Shown: piece after piece, positions 28,566 through 38,590 of the stretch
Numbering within the stretch: the first letter of the stretch is position 1
Layout: each line of letters begins with the position of its first letter
Program-made: the position numbers and the translations under genes
NCBI GenBank assembly: GCA_026419775.2
Contig: JAOPGA020000709.1
Coordinates: 1 to 41,900 of the forward strand
Direction: 5' to 3'
Source of the DNA: Acrasis kona
Lineage: Eukaryota > Heterolobosea > Eutetramitea > Acrasida > Acrasidae
DNA length: 41,900 nucleotides
Notes under the pieces: generated by a model
Told to the model about the DNA's origin: nothing
What the model saw: the letters and a program-made list of their open reading frames with translations, nothing else
The model's database searches: none

Positions 28566-30241
28566 AGCCCAATGCAACAATTGTTATTCTGCAAGTTGGC
28601 TTACGTCCTGATGTTGCATTGATCTTAATGTCAGGTTTTCTCACCAGGCGAGGGTTGTAGTGGTAATGAAGCCAGTTCAGAATCTCAAAAGCGTCAACAC
28701 TATCTGCACTTTTCTGGGTGGTTGTTGTGAATAGATGAAGCGCAACAGCATACAAGTGTTTACAGGCCTTTCCATGATAAGCATAATCGGCACAGTAACA
28801 CATTTGGAGTGTACCATGCAAAGTGTAGGTGATGTTATCCGGTACGTTCACAATGTAATAGACGCTCCAATGATACCATGGTGTGCTTTAAGATGTCCTT
28901 TGCAGCTTCCAATCTTTTTGTGGCCTCTCTTTCCGTCTTTGTTGGTCGCTTGTGACTAGCAAATCTATCCTCGAAGGCCTTGTGCCTCATGAATAACATC
29001 ACAAGCTTCACCGCATCATCAATCTTTGTTGTCTTTGTTCCGTTTAGGAATCTTCCGGTAATTATCCTATCATCTACTTATAAGACTAAACTAATTTCTT
29101 TTTAGAAAATGGGAAGCGGGCTTCACACAAATTGTTCGTATAAAACATACCATAAGGGCACCTTTGATGAATTGATGTCCATCTTTCATAGAAGGGGACA
29201 CCATACTGCTTGTCATGCCAGACCGCATTGAAGTATTTGAGAACAAAGTCTGGATACTTCTCCTCCATGTGCTTATAATATAAAAGGTACTCACTCTTAC
29301 TCTTTGCTGAAACCATGTACTTAATTATTTCTAGGACTTTCTTGTACTCTTCAGCTGGGACATTATGAACATCTTTATTTTTAGATGATGTTAACCAATG
29401 GAGGTTTGATTAAAGAACATAGAAAATACAGAGCAAGAAGTCAAGCTTAAGAGCATGCATCGCAAACTTTTCACTTGCACCATCATCAATCATAAATTGA
29501 GGGTTCCAATCTTTAATGAAAGACCCCTTCATGGTGAGTAAATAGTTTTCAATTGTTGACACTAATGATTGTAGATGCTCGCCAGTTACATCGGATGTGA
29601 TAGAAATGAAAGGTACGCGAGTCTCGAGGGTCTCATCATCATGTGTAGTGAAAACTTGGATGGGTATGGATGAGTCTACTGTTTTAGTGGCCTTTTCATC
29701 TAGTACAGCCCAGCAGAACTTGTGAACAGTATCAAAACCAATGATGTGTTGGATGAAGTTTTTACAATGGAGGAGTTCTAAGCAAGAAACAAAAATAAAC
29801 ACAAAGTCTTCAGGAGTCATATCCTCAACACACACACCATTTACTGACCTCAAGAGTACATATTTACCTTTTGACTCATCTTCAAATGCTTCTGACAACT
29901 TTAAAGCATTAATAAATTGGTACTTGTACCCACCCCCATTCTTTTTGTTTGATTTGTAGTGCCTCATGTTGCTTATTTGTTTCCGTTGTACGTCATATCG
30001 CGTGTCCTTGGTATTATTCTCCGAGCGGTTGTAGGATGTCTGACTCTTCAACAATTGTGTTGCTCAACTTGAGTAGCTTGTCTTTGACATGTCTCGCTAT
30101 CGGAAGTTGGTCAACTTTCGGATGGAAATTCTCGACGTAGGTACCTTTGCCAAAGACTTTACATAGATATTTGGTATTATTTCCATTCTTGCACACCACA
30201 AACTCTGCTTTGACTTTTGCAGAACAGCCTCCATTATTCAT
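28566..30241 (-). pseudogene. Mutator-like (MULE) transposase
   Basis: From the ATG at 30239-30241: an N-terminal FLYWCH/GCM-like domain (CSAKVKAEFVVCKNGNNTKY, then YVENFHPKVDQ), a MULE DDE core in pieces (HIIGFDTVHKFCWAVLDE, first Asp; WNPQFMIDDGASEKFAMHAL, second Asp; GMFYTNNLCEARFPFS, Glu), and a SWIM zinc finger (CYCADYAYHGKACKHLYAVA, C-x-C...C-x-H). All expected domains are present in order, but the frame changes about four times over 1.7 kb, so it is a dead copy unless some gaps are introns. Its start is 12 bp from that of the divergent plus-strand ORF. Confidence 0.8.
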
Positions 30242-30253
30242 TATATACAGCCA

Positions 30254-30580
30254 ATGTTTACAAAACCAAATCAGGAGGACCTTTGGTTGACGGCGCGAAG
30301 CAAGAGACGTTACCACAACAAGAGGCATAAGTTCTCACAGAAGACTTATACCTGGGTACCNATCCACTACCTTACCAGGTATAAGAAATCACCAACCTCA
30401 ACCCCACCGAAAACCTCCAATGAACCTGTGGTAATTAATTACCCAAACACATCTAAACCGGCATCCCCTACTATCTCTTGGGTTGAAGCCATAACACCAC
30501 CACACCTCCGCACACCTCCACCCACGTTGAAAACAAAAAAGAGGAGACACCGAAAGAGATACAACACAACCTGTCTGTAA
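30254..30580 (+). CDS. Basic 108-aa protein of the element, divergent from the MULE
   Basis: Starts MFTKPNQEDLWLTARSKRRY, then NKRHKFSQKTYTWV, LTRYKKSPTSTPPKTSNEPV, WVEAITPPHLRTPPPTLKTK and a KKRRHRKRYN end. It looks like a small nucleic-acid-binding protein with a Pro/Thr linker. One ambiguous base lies in it. A second, inverted and decayed copy at 32056-32386 conserves the same order (DLWLTA, HKFS, YTWV, LTRYKK, PVV, TPPHL, KKRR-RKRY), which argues for past selection on this protein. Family unknown. Confidence 0.5.
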   Translation: MFTKPNQEDLWLTARSKRRYHNKRHKFSQKTYTWVXIHYLTRYKKSPTSTPPKTSNEPVVINYPNTSKPASPTISWVEAITPPHLRTPPPTLKTKKRRHRKRYNTTCL

Positions 30581-30584
30581 GAAG

Positions 30585-30770
30585 ATGCTTCAATTTGATG
30601 GCAATAAGAATCCATCAATGGAAACATTTGACTTGTACATGAACAATGTGGAGAGGTACTTAAATGATCTTGGAGTGCCAGTTAAGAATGTCAAAGTGCA
30701 ACCTTCGACAGGCATGAAACTGAACTCAAGAAACCAAGTAGTCCATTTCGACAGCGACACTTATCAATGA
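30585..30770 (+). CDS. 61-aa ORF of the element, function unknown
   Basis: Begins 4 bp after the previous stop: MLQFDGNKNPSMETFDLYMN, then VERYLNDLGVPVKNVKV. Composition is protein-like, with one amphipathic helix. Same strand as the basic and acidic ORFs, so the three could be parts of one spliced or polycistronic transcript. No family recognised. Confidence 0.35.
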   Translation: MLQFDGNKNPSMETFDLYMNNVERYLNDLGVPVKNVKVQPSTGMKLNSRNQVVHFDSDTYQ

Positions 30771-30845
30771 GGATCAAAAAAAGTAACAAAAGCGTATAGG
30801 AGTGCCTTGTTACAATTATCTCAGCAGATACAGTATATATTCACC

Positions 30846-31175
30846 ATGTCACAAATTGAAGAAGTGCAGGATGATGATGAAGAAATTGACGACAATGATG
30901 GAGAATTTTACCCTTTTGATGATGTTGACAGCACTGATGAAGAGGAAGAAGTATTTGATGCTGGTGACCACTATGTAATGTCAGACAATAGACCCCCTAA
31001 AAGGATGTGTGTAATTATTGAAGATGATGACAATGATGAGGATCATGCCAGCGGAAAAGAAGTACCTGAAACTGAAGTAGACAAAGGTGCAAACAATAGT
31101 GATGAAGATGGCATTTTCAACTTTACACCTGCTCAATTTGACAAAGAAGATCGAGACGAGGGAAGATCCACTTGA
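30846..31175 (+). CDS. Acidic 109-aa protein of the element
   Basis: From the ATG at 30846 (MSQIEEVQDDDEEIDDNDGE) almost half the residues are Asp or Glu, with one short basic patch (NRPPKRMCVIIEDDDNDEDH). It ends FNFTPAQFDKEDRDEGRST. Acidic heads of this type precede piggyBac transposase cores, so it may be the displaced N-terminus of a piggyBac gene in this composite element; a stand-alone acidic accessory protein is the alternative. Confidence 0.45.
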   Translation: MSQIEEVQDDDEEIDDNDGEFYPFDDVDSTDEEEEVFDAGDHYVMSDNRPPKRMCVIIEDDDNDEDHASGKEVPETEVDKGANNSDEDGIFNFTPAQFDKEDRDEGRST

Positions 31176-31645
31176 ATTTGACAGCAACAATTCTTTTAAT
31201 AACTCTGATGGGATCTATTAATGTTTTGGTATTATAAGTGATGTCAAATAAACAATTAGCTTTATTGTTAATGTATACATAAATCTTAAATTCTTCAGAC
31301 ATTTTGCTGTACAATACAGGTTTGTTCGATGTTGTCTAGATATTTCAGTGGTTTTTATGATGGATCATTTCAGATTCAGCACACTAGAGTGACTCAAAGT
31401 TTTATTGTTGTATGTATTGTGAGGCTTAAGTAATAGCAGGTGATGGAAGTTTATGACCGACTGTGGAGATTGGAACTAGCGGTTTCTATTTGGACCGCTC
31501 GATGTGTTTACAAGGCAAATTGTGAACATGAGCAATCACCTTCTCGGTGATTTGTATATATAATTTTTGTGTAAGGTAACTCATTAATAACTATTGACGG
31601 GGGTTGTAAAACTACCAATAAACTATCAGGCTTATCCCTGTTTTC

Positions 31646-32386
31646 TACAGTTCACTTTGGTGCTTTTGATTATGAATGTTCCACTTCAACACCATCGATT
31701 GATGCACAGCGAGAATGTGTTGTATGAAGGTCTGAGAATGTACTCTTATTGATCCCCCCTCTTGTCCTTGTACAGCGTTCCTAGGTAATGGTACTTCATT
31801 GGTTTCAGGTTCAACAAAGTCTCTTGCATTCTCCATTCTATACCGTGGCTCAGATCAGGCTTGAACAACGCGTTTGTAATTGGAGGTGGAGGATGTGCCT
31901 TTGTCAATTTCGGATTGTAGAGTCTTGGGGGGAAAGAACACAAACTACAAAAATCAAAGAAGAATCATTTTTGATGCTGTGGCATAATGTGGTAGAATCT
32001 GCAAACAATACTCATAGAAGACTAAAGTCACTTAATTTCTACACTGAAATTGTTGCCGAAGATTTCTTTTTGTATCTTTTTCTAGAACGGCGTTTTTTGA
32101 TGGTAGTTGTTGGTGTGTTAATAATGGCTTTCTACAAATGTGGGGGTGTGGCAACCTCTTCCCAGGACATTGTAGAGGAAGTTGGCTTAAATGTATTTGC
32201 GAAATTCCTTACCACAGGAGTCGCATTATTGTCAGTATGTGGCTTAAGTGGGTTCTGCTTCTTATATCTTGTGAGAAAATGAACAAGAACCCAGGTATAG
32301 TCTTTATTCGACCGTGAGAACTTATGTCTGTGGTTGGCGTATTATCTCTTGTTATGCGCGGTTAACCAAAGGTCCCCCTGATTTAG
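31646..32386 (-). pseudogene. Inverted, decayed copy of the basic ORF and adjoining coding remnants
   Basis: The minus strand from 32386 to 32056 parallels 30268-30564: NQGDLWLTAHNKR, HKFS, YTWVLVHFLTRYKK, TPPHL, KKRRSRKRYKK, with several stops. Downstream (31943-31746) another stretch reads PPRLYNPKLTKAHPPPPITN, then LSHGIEWRMQETLLNLKPMK, protein-like but unrecognised. It lies directly outside the right end of the 4.27-kb element. Bases 31176-31580 inside the element hold no gene. Confidence 0.45.
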
Positions 32387-32837
32387 TGTCGCTTTAGCAA
32401 GTCAATATTGTAGCTAGCAATGGTTGACATATACCAAGTTATTAAAGACAACCTTAAGCCTAGTTTCCTAATCAGAGGCATTATTAAATTTTGGGGAGCG
32501 CTTTATCTCATTTCTTAACGTGAAATTGAAAGAAGTATGGATATTTTGAATGTTTCAAAAGAATGGAAACAGTTTATTTATATATAAAGACTGTTAAAAG
32601 TTTTACAAGAAGAAATTTCAGAGTATATAAGCCATTTTTAATTCTCTGCAAAATTTTAACTATTTTAATGGGAGATTGACATTTTATATAGACTGCTCTA
32701 TGTATTTACAAAGCAAATAATGAATATGAGATATTCTTTTAAGTGATTTGTATATAATATATTTTAGTGTTTAGTAAATCATGTTAATGAGGTATTTAAT
32801 AAATAGTACAGGCTACAAAAAAAAGATTGGTTTCTTT
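32387..32837. other. Non-coding stretch
   Basis: Very AT-rich. A weak match to the sequence at 31480-31590 is visible (TGTTTACAAGGCAAATTGTGAACATGAG-like words recur near 32705), which suggests an old duplication. No gene seen. Confidence 0.35.
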
Positions 32838-33535
32838 AAAAAGTAATTTTTGATTTTTCTTTGGAGTAATATAGGTCAGAATACTCAAATACGTATCTAA
32901 AGTTCCTGTTGCTAGCTTTTTAACTTCAGCATAAGTTATCATGGGTCACTTTTAAAATTTCCGATACGAAAATTTGAGCTTTTTAAGCGTACTAACATAA
33001 GAAATAACCAAAAATCAAAAAACTTGGGTTTGGATCGAAATTAATTTTTGATTTTTTATTGAAGAAATATAGGGCGATATGCTCGAATATACGTATTCGG
33101 AGTTTCGTCCCTATCTTTTCAACTTTACCTTGAAGTCAGTGAGAGTTGATTCTTAAATTCCCGATACGTATATTTAAGCTTTTTAAGCATAATAGCTCAA
33201 GAAAAAATCAGAAATCAGAAAGGTTGGGTTTGTGTCAAAACCAAATTTTAATTTTTTTCCTGAGGAAAAAGGGTTGAGATGTTCAAATATGCGTATCTGG
33301 AGTTTTCGTTTATTGCTTTTCAACTTTACCTTTGAGTCAGTTAGAGTCTTTTCCAAAATTCCCGATACGCATATTTGAGCTTCTTTGGTATAATGGCCCA
33401 AGAAAAAAATCAAAAATCGTTAAGCTTGGGTTTGGTTCGAAATTAATTTTTGATTTTTTCCTGGAGTATTATAGGTCAAAATGCTCAAATATGCGTATCT
33501 GGAGTTTCTGTTTCTAGCTTTTATACTTCAGCTCA
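32838..33535. repeat. ~200-bp tandem repeat, about 3.5 copies, each with a conserved inverted pair
   Basis: Units recur about every 200 bp, recognised by ATTTTTGATTTTT, GGGTTTGG-TCGAAATTAA and CTTTTCAACTTTACCTT. Each unit has an arm such as CTCAAATATGCGTATCTGG and, ~75 bp on, its complement CCCGATACGCATATTTGAGC; in the best unit (33280-33380) the arms pair over about 14 bp without mismatch. Where one arm varies, the partner often varies with it (TATACGTATTC with GATACGTATATTTAAGC). No coding frame. Confidence 0.85.
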
Positions 33536-33564
33536 AGTAAGTTAACATAAGTCACTAGGGGGTT

Positions 33565-34300
33565 TATGTGAGCCAGTACAAAATTATTAAGTACAAAGTA
33601 CAATTTCATACTTCGTACTTCTCAAAAATAATTAATTCAACAAGTACAACACAAATAATTAAACAAGTACAAATTTATTACTTGTACAAAGTACAAAGTA
33701 CAAAACACAAAGCCAAAACGCATGAGCGTTTATAAGAAGTACAAAATCCCCCACCAGAATCGAACCCACGCCTCATAAGTACTCATGCTTGGATTTTTAG
33801 AGCTCATGTGCCACTGTAACTCACAAACAACGCGAATGTATGAATGACGACTGTTGATGTCTTTGTTAATTCCATGATCTCGGCATCCGAATTTGAGAAT
33901 GTGCGAAATTTGTTGATGTTGCGAATGTATGAATAACGGCTGTTGGTGTTGTTGTTGATTTTATGATCTCTGCATCTGAACTTGTGGCTGTGCAAAACGC
34001 TTGAGCGTTTATAAGAAGTACAAAATCCCTGTGTTTGTAGCAGCGCAATAATGTTAACATGTGATGGAAATAGGGAGTTTATGTAGGGGGAGTACAATAA
34101 TTGTAAATTGTAGTTTGTACAAGTTAGAATTAATTAAAAGTATGAAGTACAAAATTATTAAAGTACAAATTTATTAGTTATGAAGTACAATTTTATTACT
34201 AGTACAAAGTACAAAGTACAAAACACAAAGCCAAAACGCATGAGCGTTTATAAGAAGTACAAATTCCCCCTCTGGAATCGAACCCTGGACCGGAACTTTG
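33565..34300 (-). mobile_element. Two tRNA-headed SINE-like repeats (minus strand)
   Basis: A 61-bp block ending in AACGCATGAGCGTTTATAAG occurs nearly unchanged at 33685-33745 and 34203-34263. Right beside each, in minus reading, lies a B box: GGTTCGATTCT (33756-33766) and GGTTCGATTCC (34274-34284). The first also has an A box TGGCACATGAG (33803-33813 reversed); the second has a D-arm-like GATACGTTGGTA. The tails contain GTACTTTGTACTTTGTAC repeats. A third partial AACGC-TGAGCGTTTATAAG lies at ~33995. Neither folds as a complete tRNA gene. Confidence 0.65.
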
Positions 34301-34384
34301 ATACATTCATAAGATGTACCAACGTATCAATTCTCAGCCTAAAGATGTGTCATAGAATCGAAATCGTCAATGATAATAATGCGA

Positions 34385-34800
34385 AAGATGTTGTTGATGT
34401 TACGATAGTACCGTAGATTGAGTGAAAGTAGGTGCGTAGTATGTGTTGATGTTACGATAAATGTGATTAGAACCGTACAGTTTGAGTTAAAGTTGTTGTT
34501 GATGTTACGATAAATGTAATTAAGATCGTAGATTGAGTGAAAGTAGGTGTGTAGAATTTGTTGATGTTGTAGTGAATGATCGAAAGCAATATAATCACGG
34601 ATTGTGCTGAAGTTGAATAATGTGTTGTTCGATAATTATCCGCTGAAGCTCTGGACTGCTGGAGGCATGTTTTGAAGTATGGTATGGTCGCTCCTCACTG
34701 CACTGAGAGACTGTCATTATCTGTTCTGGCGCTTAGACTCTGGACAACGGTGGTATGTTTCAAAGTATGGTCCCTCCTCACCGCAAATCAAATCATTCAA
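34385..34800. repeat. Degenerate tandem repeats (~55 bp and ~75 bp units)
   Basis: TGTTGATGTTACGATA recurs at about 34391, 34443 and 34498 (and TGTTGATGTTGTAGTGA at 34560), alternating with GTAGATTGAGTGAAAGTAGG: three to four diverged units. From 34650, CTCTGGACTGCTGGAGGCATGT...AAGTATGGT...CTCCTCACTGCA is repeated once near 34735 (CTCTGGACAACGGTGGTATGT...). Frames across it are repeat-derived. Confidence 0.7.
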
Positions 34801-35169
34801 TTCTGTTTTGTTAATTCCTTAATTAAATGTGCTCTTACGTTACCCGAAATGATACGGCTTGTACATTATTGCACATCTCTATGCAAAGTATGTTTAAATG
34901 TGAATTGAAACTCCACGATGTTGATATGTACAGATGTGGCTGCATGTAGAAAGGTCTGTTGATGTTTCGTATAAGGCTGGTCGTACAAAGATTGTACAGC
35001 CTAGTCGCTTATGTCTTTCAGGATGGCATGATCTTGTTTTTTCACAAAATTTTTAGATTGAAAAATTTCGATTATCCAATCGCAATATAGTCAACTATCC
35101 CTTACAATACATTAATTAAGACAGCTTTGTCATAGTCTTAAAAGAAGGTTTAAGTCGCCGTTGCGAGGG

Positions 35170-35461
35170 ATGGATTTATTATGCGGGATTGAACATCTGG
35201 TCGATTGGTGTGAATTATTATCTCACAAAATAGACACTAATTCTTTTCAGGTAATTGTGGCATGAAGTATACATGTGTATTAGGTAAAGGCAGTATTACC
35301 CATGCCTATAGAGGCCTAACGGAGATTGCACGAAAGATGTTTTTGATAAAATAGCACATTTATTACATTCTCTGTATCATTACTCTTTTCCGCAGTATGA
35401 ATCTCTTGGAGCGAAATCTCCTTTCCCAAGTCTCAAATATCTCACAAGTATTCGATTCTAG
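35170..35461 (+). CDS. Possible two-exon small gene
   Basis: ATG 35170 opens MDLLCGIEHLVDWCELLSHK-IDTNSFQ, ending at a good donor (TTTTCAG/GTAATTG, 35250). After a 145-nt intron with a pyrimidine-rich acceptor (CTCTTTTCCGCAG, 35395) the frame continues YESLGAKSPFPSLKYLTSIR to a TAG at 35459-35461. The protein would be 48-49 residues. Splice signals are good but the product is short and unrecognised; it could be a relic of an element gene. Sequence between 34800 and 35170 holds nothing recognised. Confidence 0.3.
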
Positions 35462-36790
35462 TAAGTTGAAATACAATGTAACATGTTGGTACCCAATTTG
35501 ATCAAGATCAGACACATTAAGTAATCTCAAATCAAAAAAATCAAAATTGGTATCAATAGGTGCGAAATATGCTCNTCAGTAAGCGTGTAAAATATGGGAC
35601 TCTGTATTCATCATCCGCGTCCACTATATCCTTAAAAGTAAGGATATGTACCGAGTTTCAATTTATGAATATATAACTTTGTTCTGGAGTGTTACAATGT
35701 GCTGATTATGATGCTGCCATCCGCTTGTGATAATATATAGTAACCAAAGATACGTAGTCGATTGATGACATTCAAACTATCTTGATTTCTTGTAAAGTTA
35801 TGGTCAACTTTTCATAAACAAACCTTGATGAACACATGGAACAGTAACAATATAGTCAAATAATAAGCGGAAGCCAGTTTTGTAATTAACTTTAATACTC
35901 CAAGCCAATAAACAGAAATACAAACAAAACTGGGATTTTAAGACATTATTACCTAAATCATAAGTTNACAACAAGGCAAAAGCTGACTCTTTCGATTATA
36001 AGGCTGTGTTAAACACTCTCGAAGGTTAAATGCAGCATTCTCGGACCTGATTAACCACAACACTATATATAACAATTTCCATTGCTGAGATGCGATGAGC
36101 ATAATACAAGGCACCTCATACTCAAGTATTGTTAGAGGCCATCCTCATACTAATCATGAATGAAAAAGACATTTTCATTTTTCAAAAACAAGGTAAGAAT
36201 GTGTTTACATACTATCTCGCAAGTAATCGGTAGCAGTTGTGAAGTGATGGCTATTTTGTGAGGGACATGTTGTGATGGAAGATTACAAAATCAACTTCAA
36301 CTTGATAACACAACCGAATCTTATACTTTTATGAATAAGACTGTGTTAAACAGTATAAGGCACTTTGTGTTCAAGTATGGAGTCACTATCCACCAGGAGT
36401 TTTGGAGTCTAACGGTGCGCAGCATTTTCCGAAAAAAGGTAACAACATGTTTACATAATGTCTCACAAGTAATAGGTGACAGTTGTAGAGCGAGCTGACA
36501 ATCTCATATAGGACATGTTGTGACATAATCAACTTTTCATCAACAAACCTTGACAAACACACGCGGCGGCAGCAACGTCGATCATTGATAGGTACAAAGG
36601 GGATTGGCGGTTAGTATTTATAATATCAGGCTCTTACAAGCTAACAATTCATTGAAAAATCATATCTAGAACATTGATGCATTCAGACCTACATGAAATA
36701 ATATTTTTTACGTTATAGAACACGCTGCGTATCAATACATTATTGGAAGCGATTTTGAATGTTATTACATCATTCTCGAAAATTATTTGA
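35462..36790. repeat. Non-coding DNA with degenerate direct repeats
   Basis: Two segments match at roughly 70-80%: about 36190-36300 (GTTTACATACTATCTCGCAA...GGACATGTTGTGATGGAAG) and about 36445-36545 (GTTTACATAATGTCTCACAA...GGACATGTTGTGACATAAT). CTTTTCAT[AC]AACAAACCTTGA recurs at 35811 and 36531. No coding frame with protein character was found, only AT-rich sequence with several N bases. Confidence 0.55.
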
Positions 36791-37060
36791 CCTGGAAAGA
36801 CAAATTCACTGAGGGCACCAGGAATTAGCTGCTGGTCAATTTAAACCCATTAGACAAGCANCAATATGTAAAAAATAAATCTCTGTTGACATCAAAGTAA
36901 TCCTCAATTATTATTACACTCAACCGCTTACAACAATAATGCATCAAACCTTTTCGACCTTTTATCCAAAATGTATCTGCGTGAGCTAGCCTGTACAGCA
37001 GCTTGCAACGATTACATTCATCGCTATTAAAGTCAAGTGAGCTAGCCTGTACAGCAGCTT
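36790..37060. repeat. Short TET-like gene scrap and a 25-bp direct repeat
   Basis: GAGGGCACCAGGAATTAGCT at ~36811 and its left flank match the downstream dioxygenase genes (GAGGGCACCAGAAACTAACT at 37640; GGGCACCAGGAACCAG at 40112), a third trace of the family. GTGAGCTAGCCTGTACAGCA (with GCTTG) occurs at ~36980 and ~37038. Confidence 0.5.
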
Positions 37061-37104
37061 GTGCGACTAAATAATAGTTTTGTAATACTTCTTCACAAAG
37101 GACC

Positions 37105-38337
37105 ATGGGTACTCCAAACAAATCATCTGTTGGCCGAAGCCAAGACAGAGCGCAGTACGCCGAACTTAGGCGAAAAAAACAAGCCCCACCAACCGACATT
37201 GATGCATTAAAATCAAACGTATGTTGAACATGTNTATTCATTTAATTAACAATTATATAGTTGGTCGACCATGTATCATCCTTTAATGGATCAATTAGAG
37301 AAGGCTCAGCATTGAGATAACCTTCGGAACGACCTCGACGATTACTACACTCACTTTGAGGAATTTCTTGCTAATAATCCTCTCACCGACGAACAGGAAA
37401 AGGTCATTAATTATTACAAACAGTACCATGGATCTGAAGTACTTAAAGAAGATGACCTCCGCGGCTCAAAATTCTGGAAGACAAGGAGACAAATCCATGA
37501 AAACAGACGGAACAACAAAATGGACGAGAGTTATCCGAAGTCATCTCGCTATCACGGCAAAGACTCAAACTACGCATCAAAGAGTCTAAGTACATCCACC
37601 ATCCGTGTGTACAATAAGATCCGTAAAGACAAACTCATCGAGGGCACCAGAAACTAACTACAAGCCAGAAAGGATCTGTTTGAAGGAACATTGTTTGAAG
37701 ATTACAAGGCGCCCGAGCTCGAGACAATCCATCACTTAGAAAGTGTTCAAATCGGTTTGGACGCCACCCTCAACGTTTTGTATATTCTTGTTCCAAAATG
37801 AACGAAAATTCCATTCGGTCGATTTTGTATGCCATCCTAGAATTGTTCCACACCTTTCCAAACCAAAANGTCAAGGCCTCGGACAATAGGCACAAGGATG
37901 AAGAGGACGAGAGCGCGTACCACTTGATGGATTGGGTACCTGAGGGTAAAAAGAACGATGCGTGTGCCAGCCGACAAATCCTAGCGAACGGAAAAGTGTT
38001 TACTTTGGAGAGCATTATTNGTTTGACAACCGCCCTGAAAGTATTCCGAAGAGTTACTTCCGCCTACTTTGAGATTATCGACAACGATGAATGGAGGAAA
38101 TACCGTGATGTCGCCGGAAGATGCACGCAGGCATACGCTCGTTTGATGAAATCATCATTGGACGATGCCTTCATTGGATTAGCCATCAACAATGGGCGCG
38201 TGAAGAACCATCGCGATTGGAATGACATTAAAGGCGGGCTGTCGGTGCTGGCTTCTTATGGCTGCTGTGAAGGAGGAGAGTTGTGCTTGCCTCAAATTGA
38301 CATTCACATGTGCAGTCGCAACATTAACAGTCAATAA
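37105..38337 (+). pseudogene. TET/JBP-like 2OG-Fe(II) dioxygenase gene, truncated copy 1
   Basis: Begins at ATG 37105 in a strong context (ACCATGG): MGTPNKSSVGRSQDRAQYAE, ending ALKSN at a 45-nt intron (37219-37262, GTATGT...ATAG). Then come LVDH..., DLRGSKFWKTRRQIHENRRN and STSTIRVYNKIRKDKLIEGT, and from 37798 the dioxygenase part (FHTFPNQ, HLMDWVPEGKKNDACASRQI, RCTQAYARLMKSSLDDAF, NNGRVKNHRDWNDIKGGLSV). It keeps the HxD iron site but ends at LCLPQID followed by unrelated sequence (~38298 on). The distal His and the 2OG-binding Arg are therefore missing. There are also two or three frame breaks or stops. Over 85% identical to copy 2 at the DNA level in shared parts (estimated by eye). Catalytically dead. 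Confidence 0.8.
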
Positions 38338-38590
38338 TTATGAGGAAAAAGAATTAAATCGATCAGAAATTCGACAAAGCAATGGATACTTTTTTATATA
38401 ATGGAATGTACAACATGTTGAAAATTGTTAACCTTAGTGAACAGAAATTGTTAAAGAACAAAGACTACGTAACCTCACCAAACACTCAAAACTTTGGCTG
38501 ATGCAGGTATGTTGCTTTTTTATTAATTAATTTACATTGTAGGGTGTGAGATACTTTGAACAGACACTTCTTCGCTACAAACGGCGATGT

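Larger units (their letters stand above)
27381..31645. mobile_element. 4.27-kb element with ~65-bp terminal inverted repeats, holding piggyBac and MULE genes
   Basis: The left end (27381-27444: GAAAACAGGGATAAGCCTGA, then TAGTTTATTGGTAGTTTTAC) is repeated inverted at 31581-31645 with only a few differences. Inside, left to right: a 49-aa ORF and an overlapping piggyBac N-terminal ORF (plus), a MULE transposase (minus) and three small ORFs (plus). The piggyBac frame ends abruptly where the MULE begins, so one of them inserted into the other, or the element is composite. Near-identity of the repeats shows it is fairly young, although both transposases are broken. No clear target duplication: flanks are TTTTTT and TACAGTT. 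Confidence 0.75.

Noticed and set aside
33750-33815. tRNA gene on the minus strand
   Set aside because: T-arm sequence is good but the acceptor stem and anticodon arm do not pair, and the tail is repeated elsewhere.
36825-37241. Minus-strand 138-codon frame as a gene
   Set aside because: It lies antisense to exon 1 of the dioxygenase copy 1 and across a 25-bp repeat, with two ambiguous bases; no protein-like motifs.
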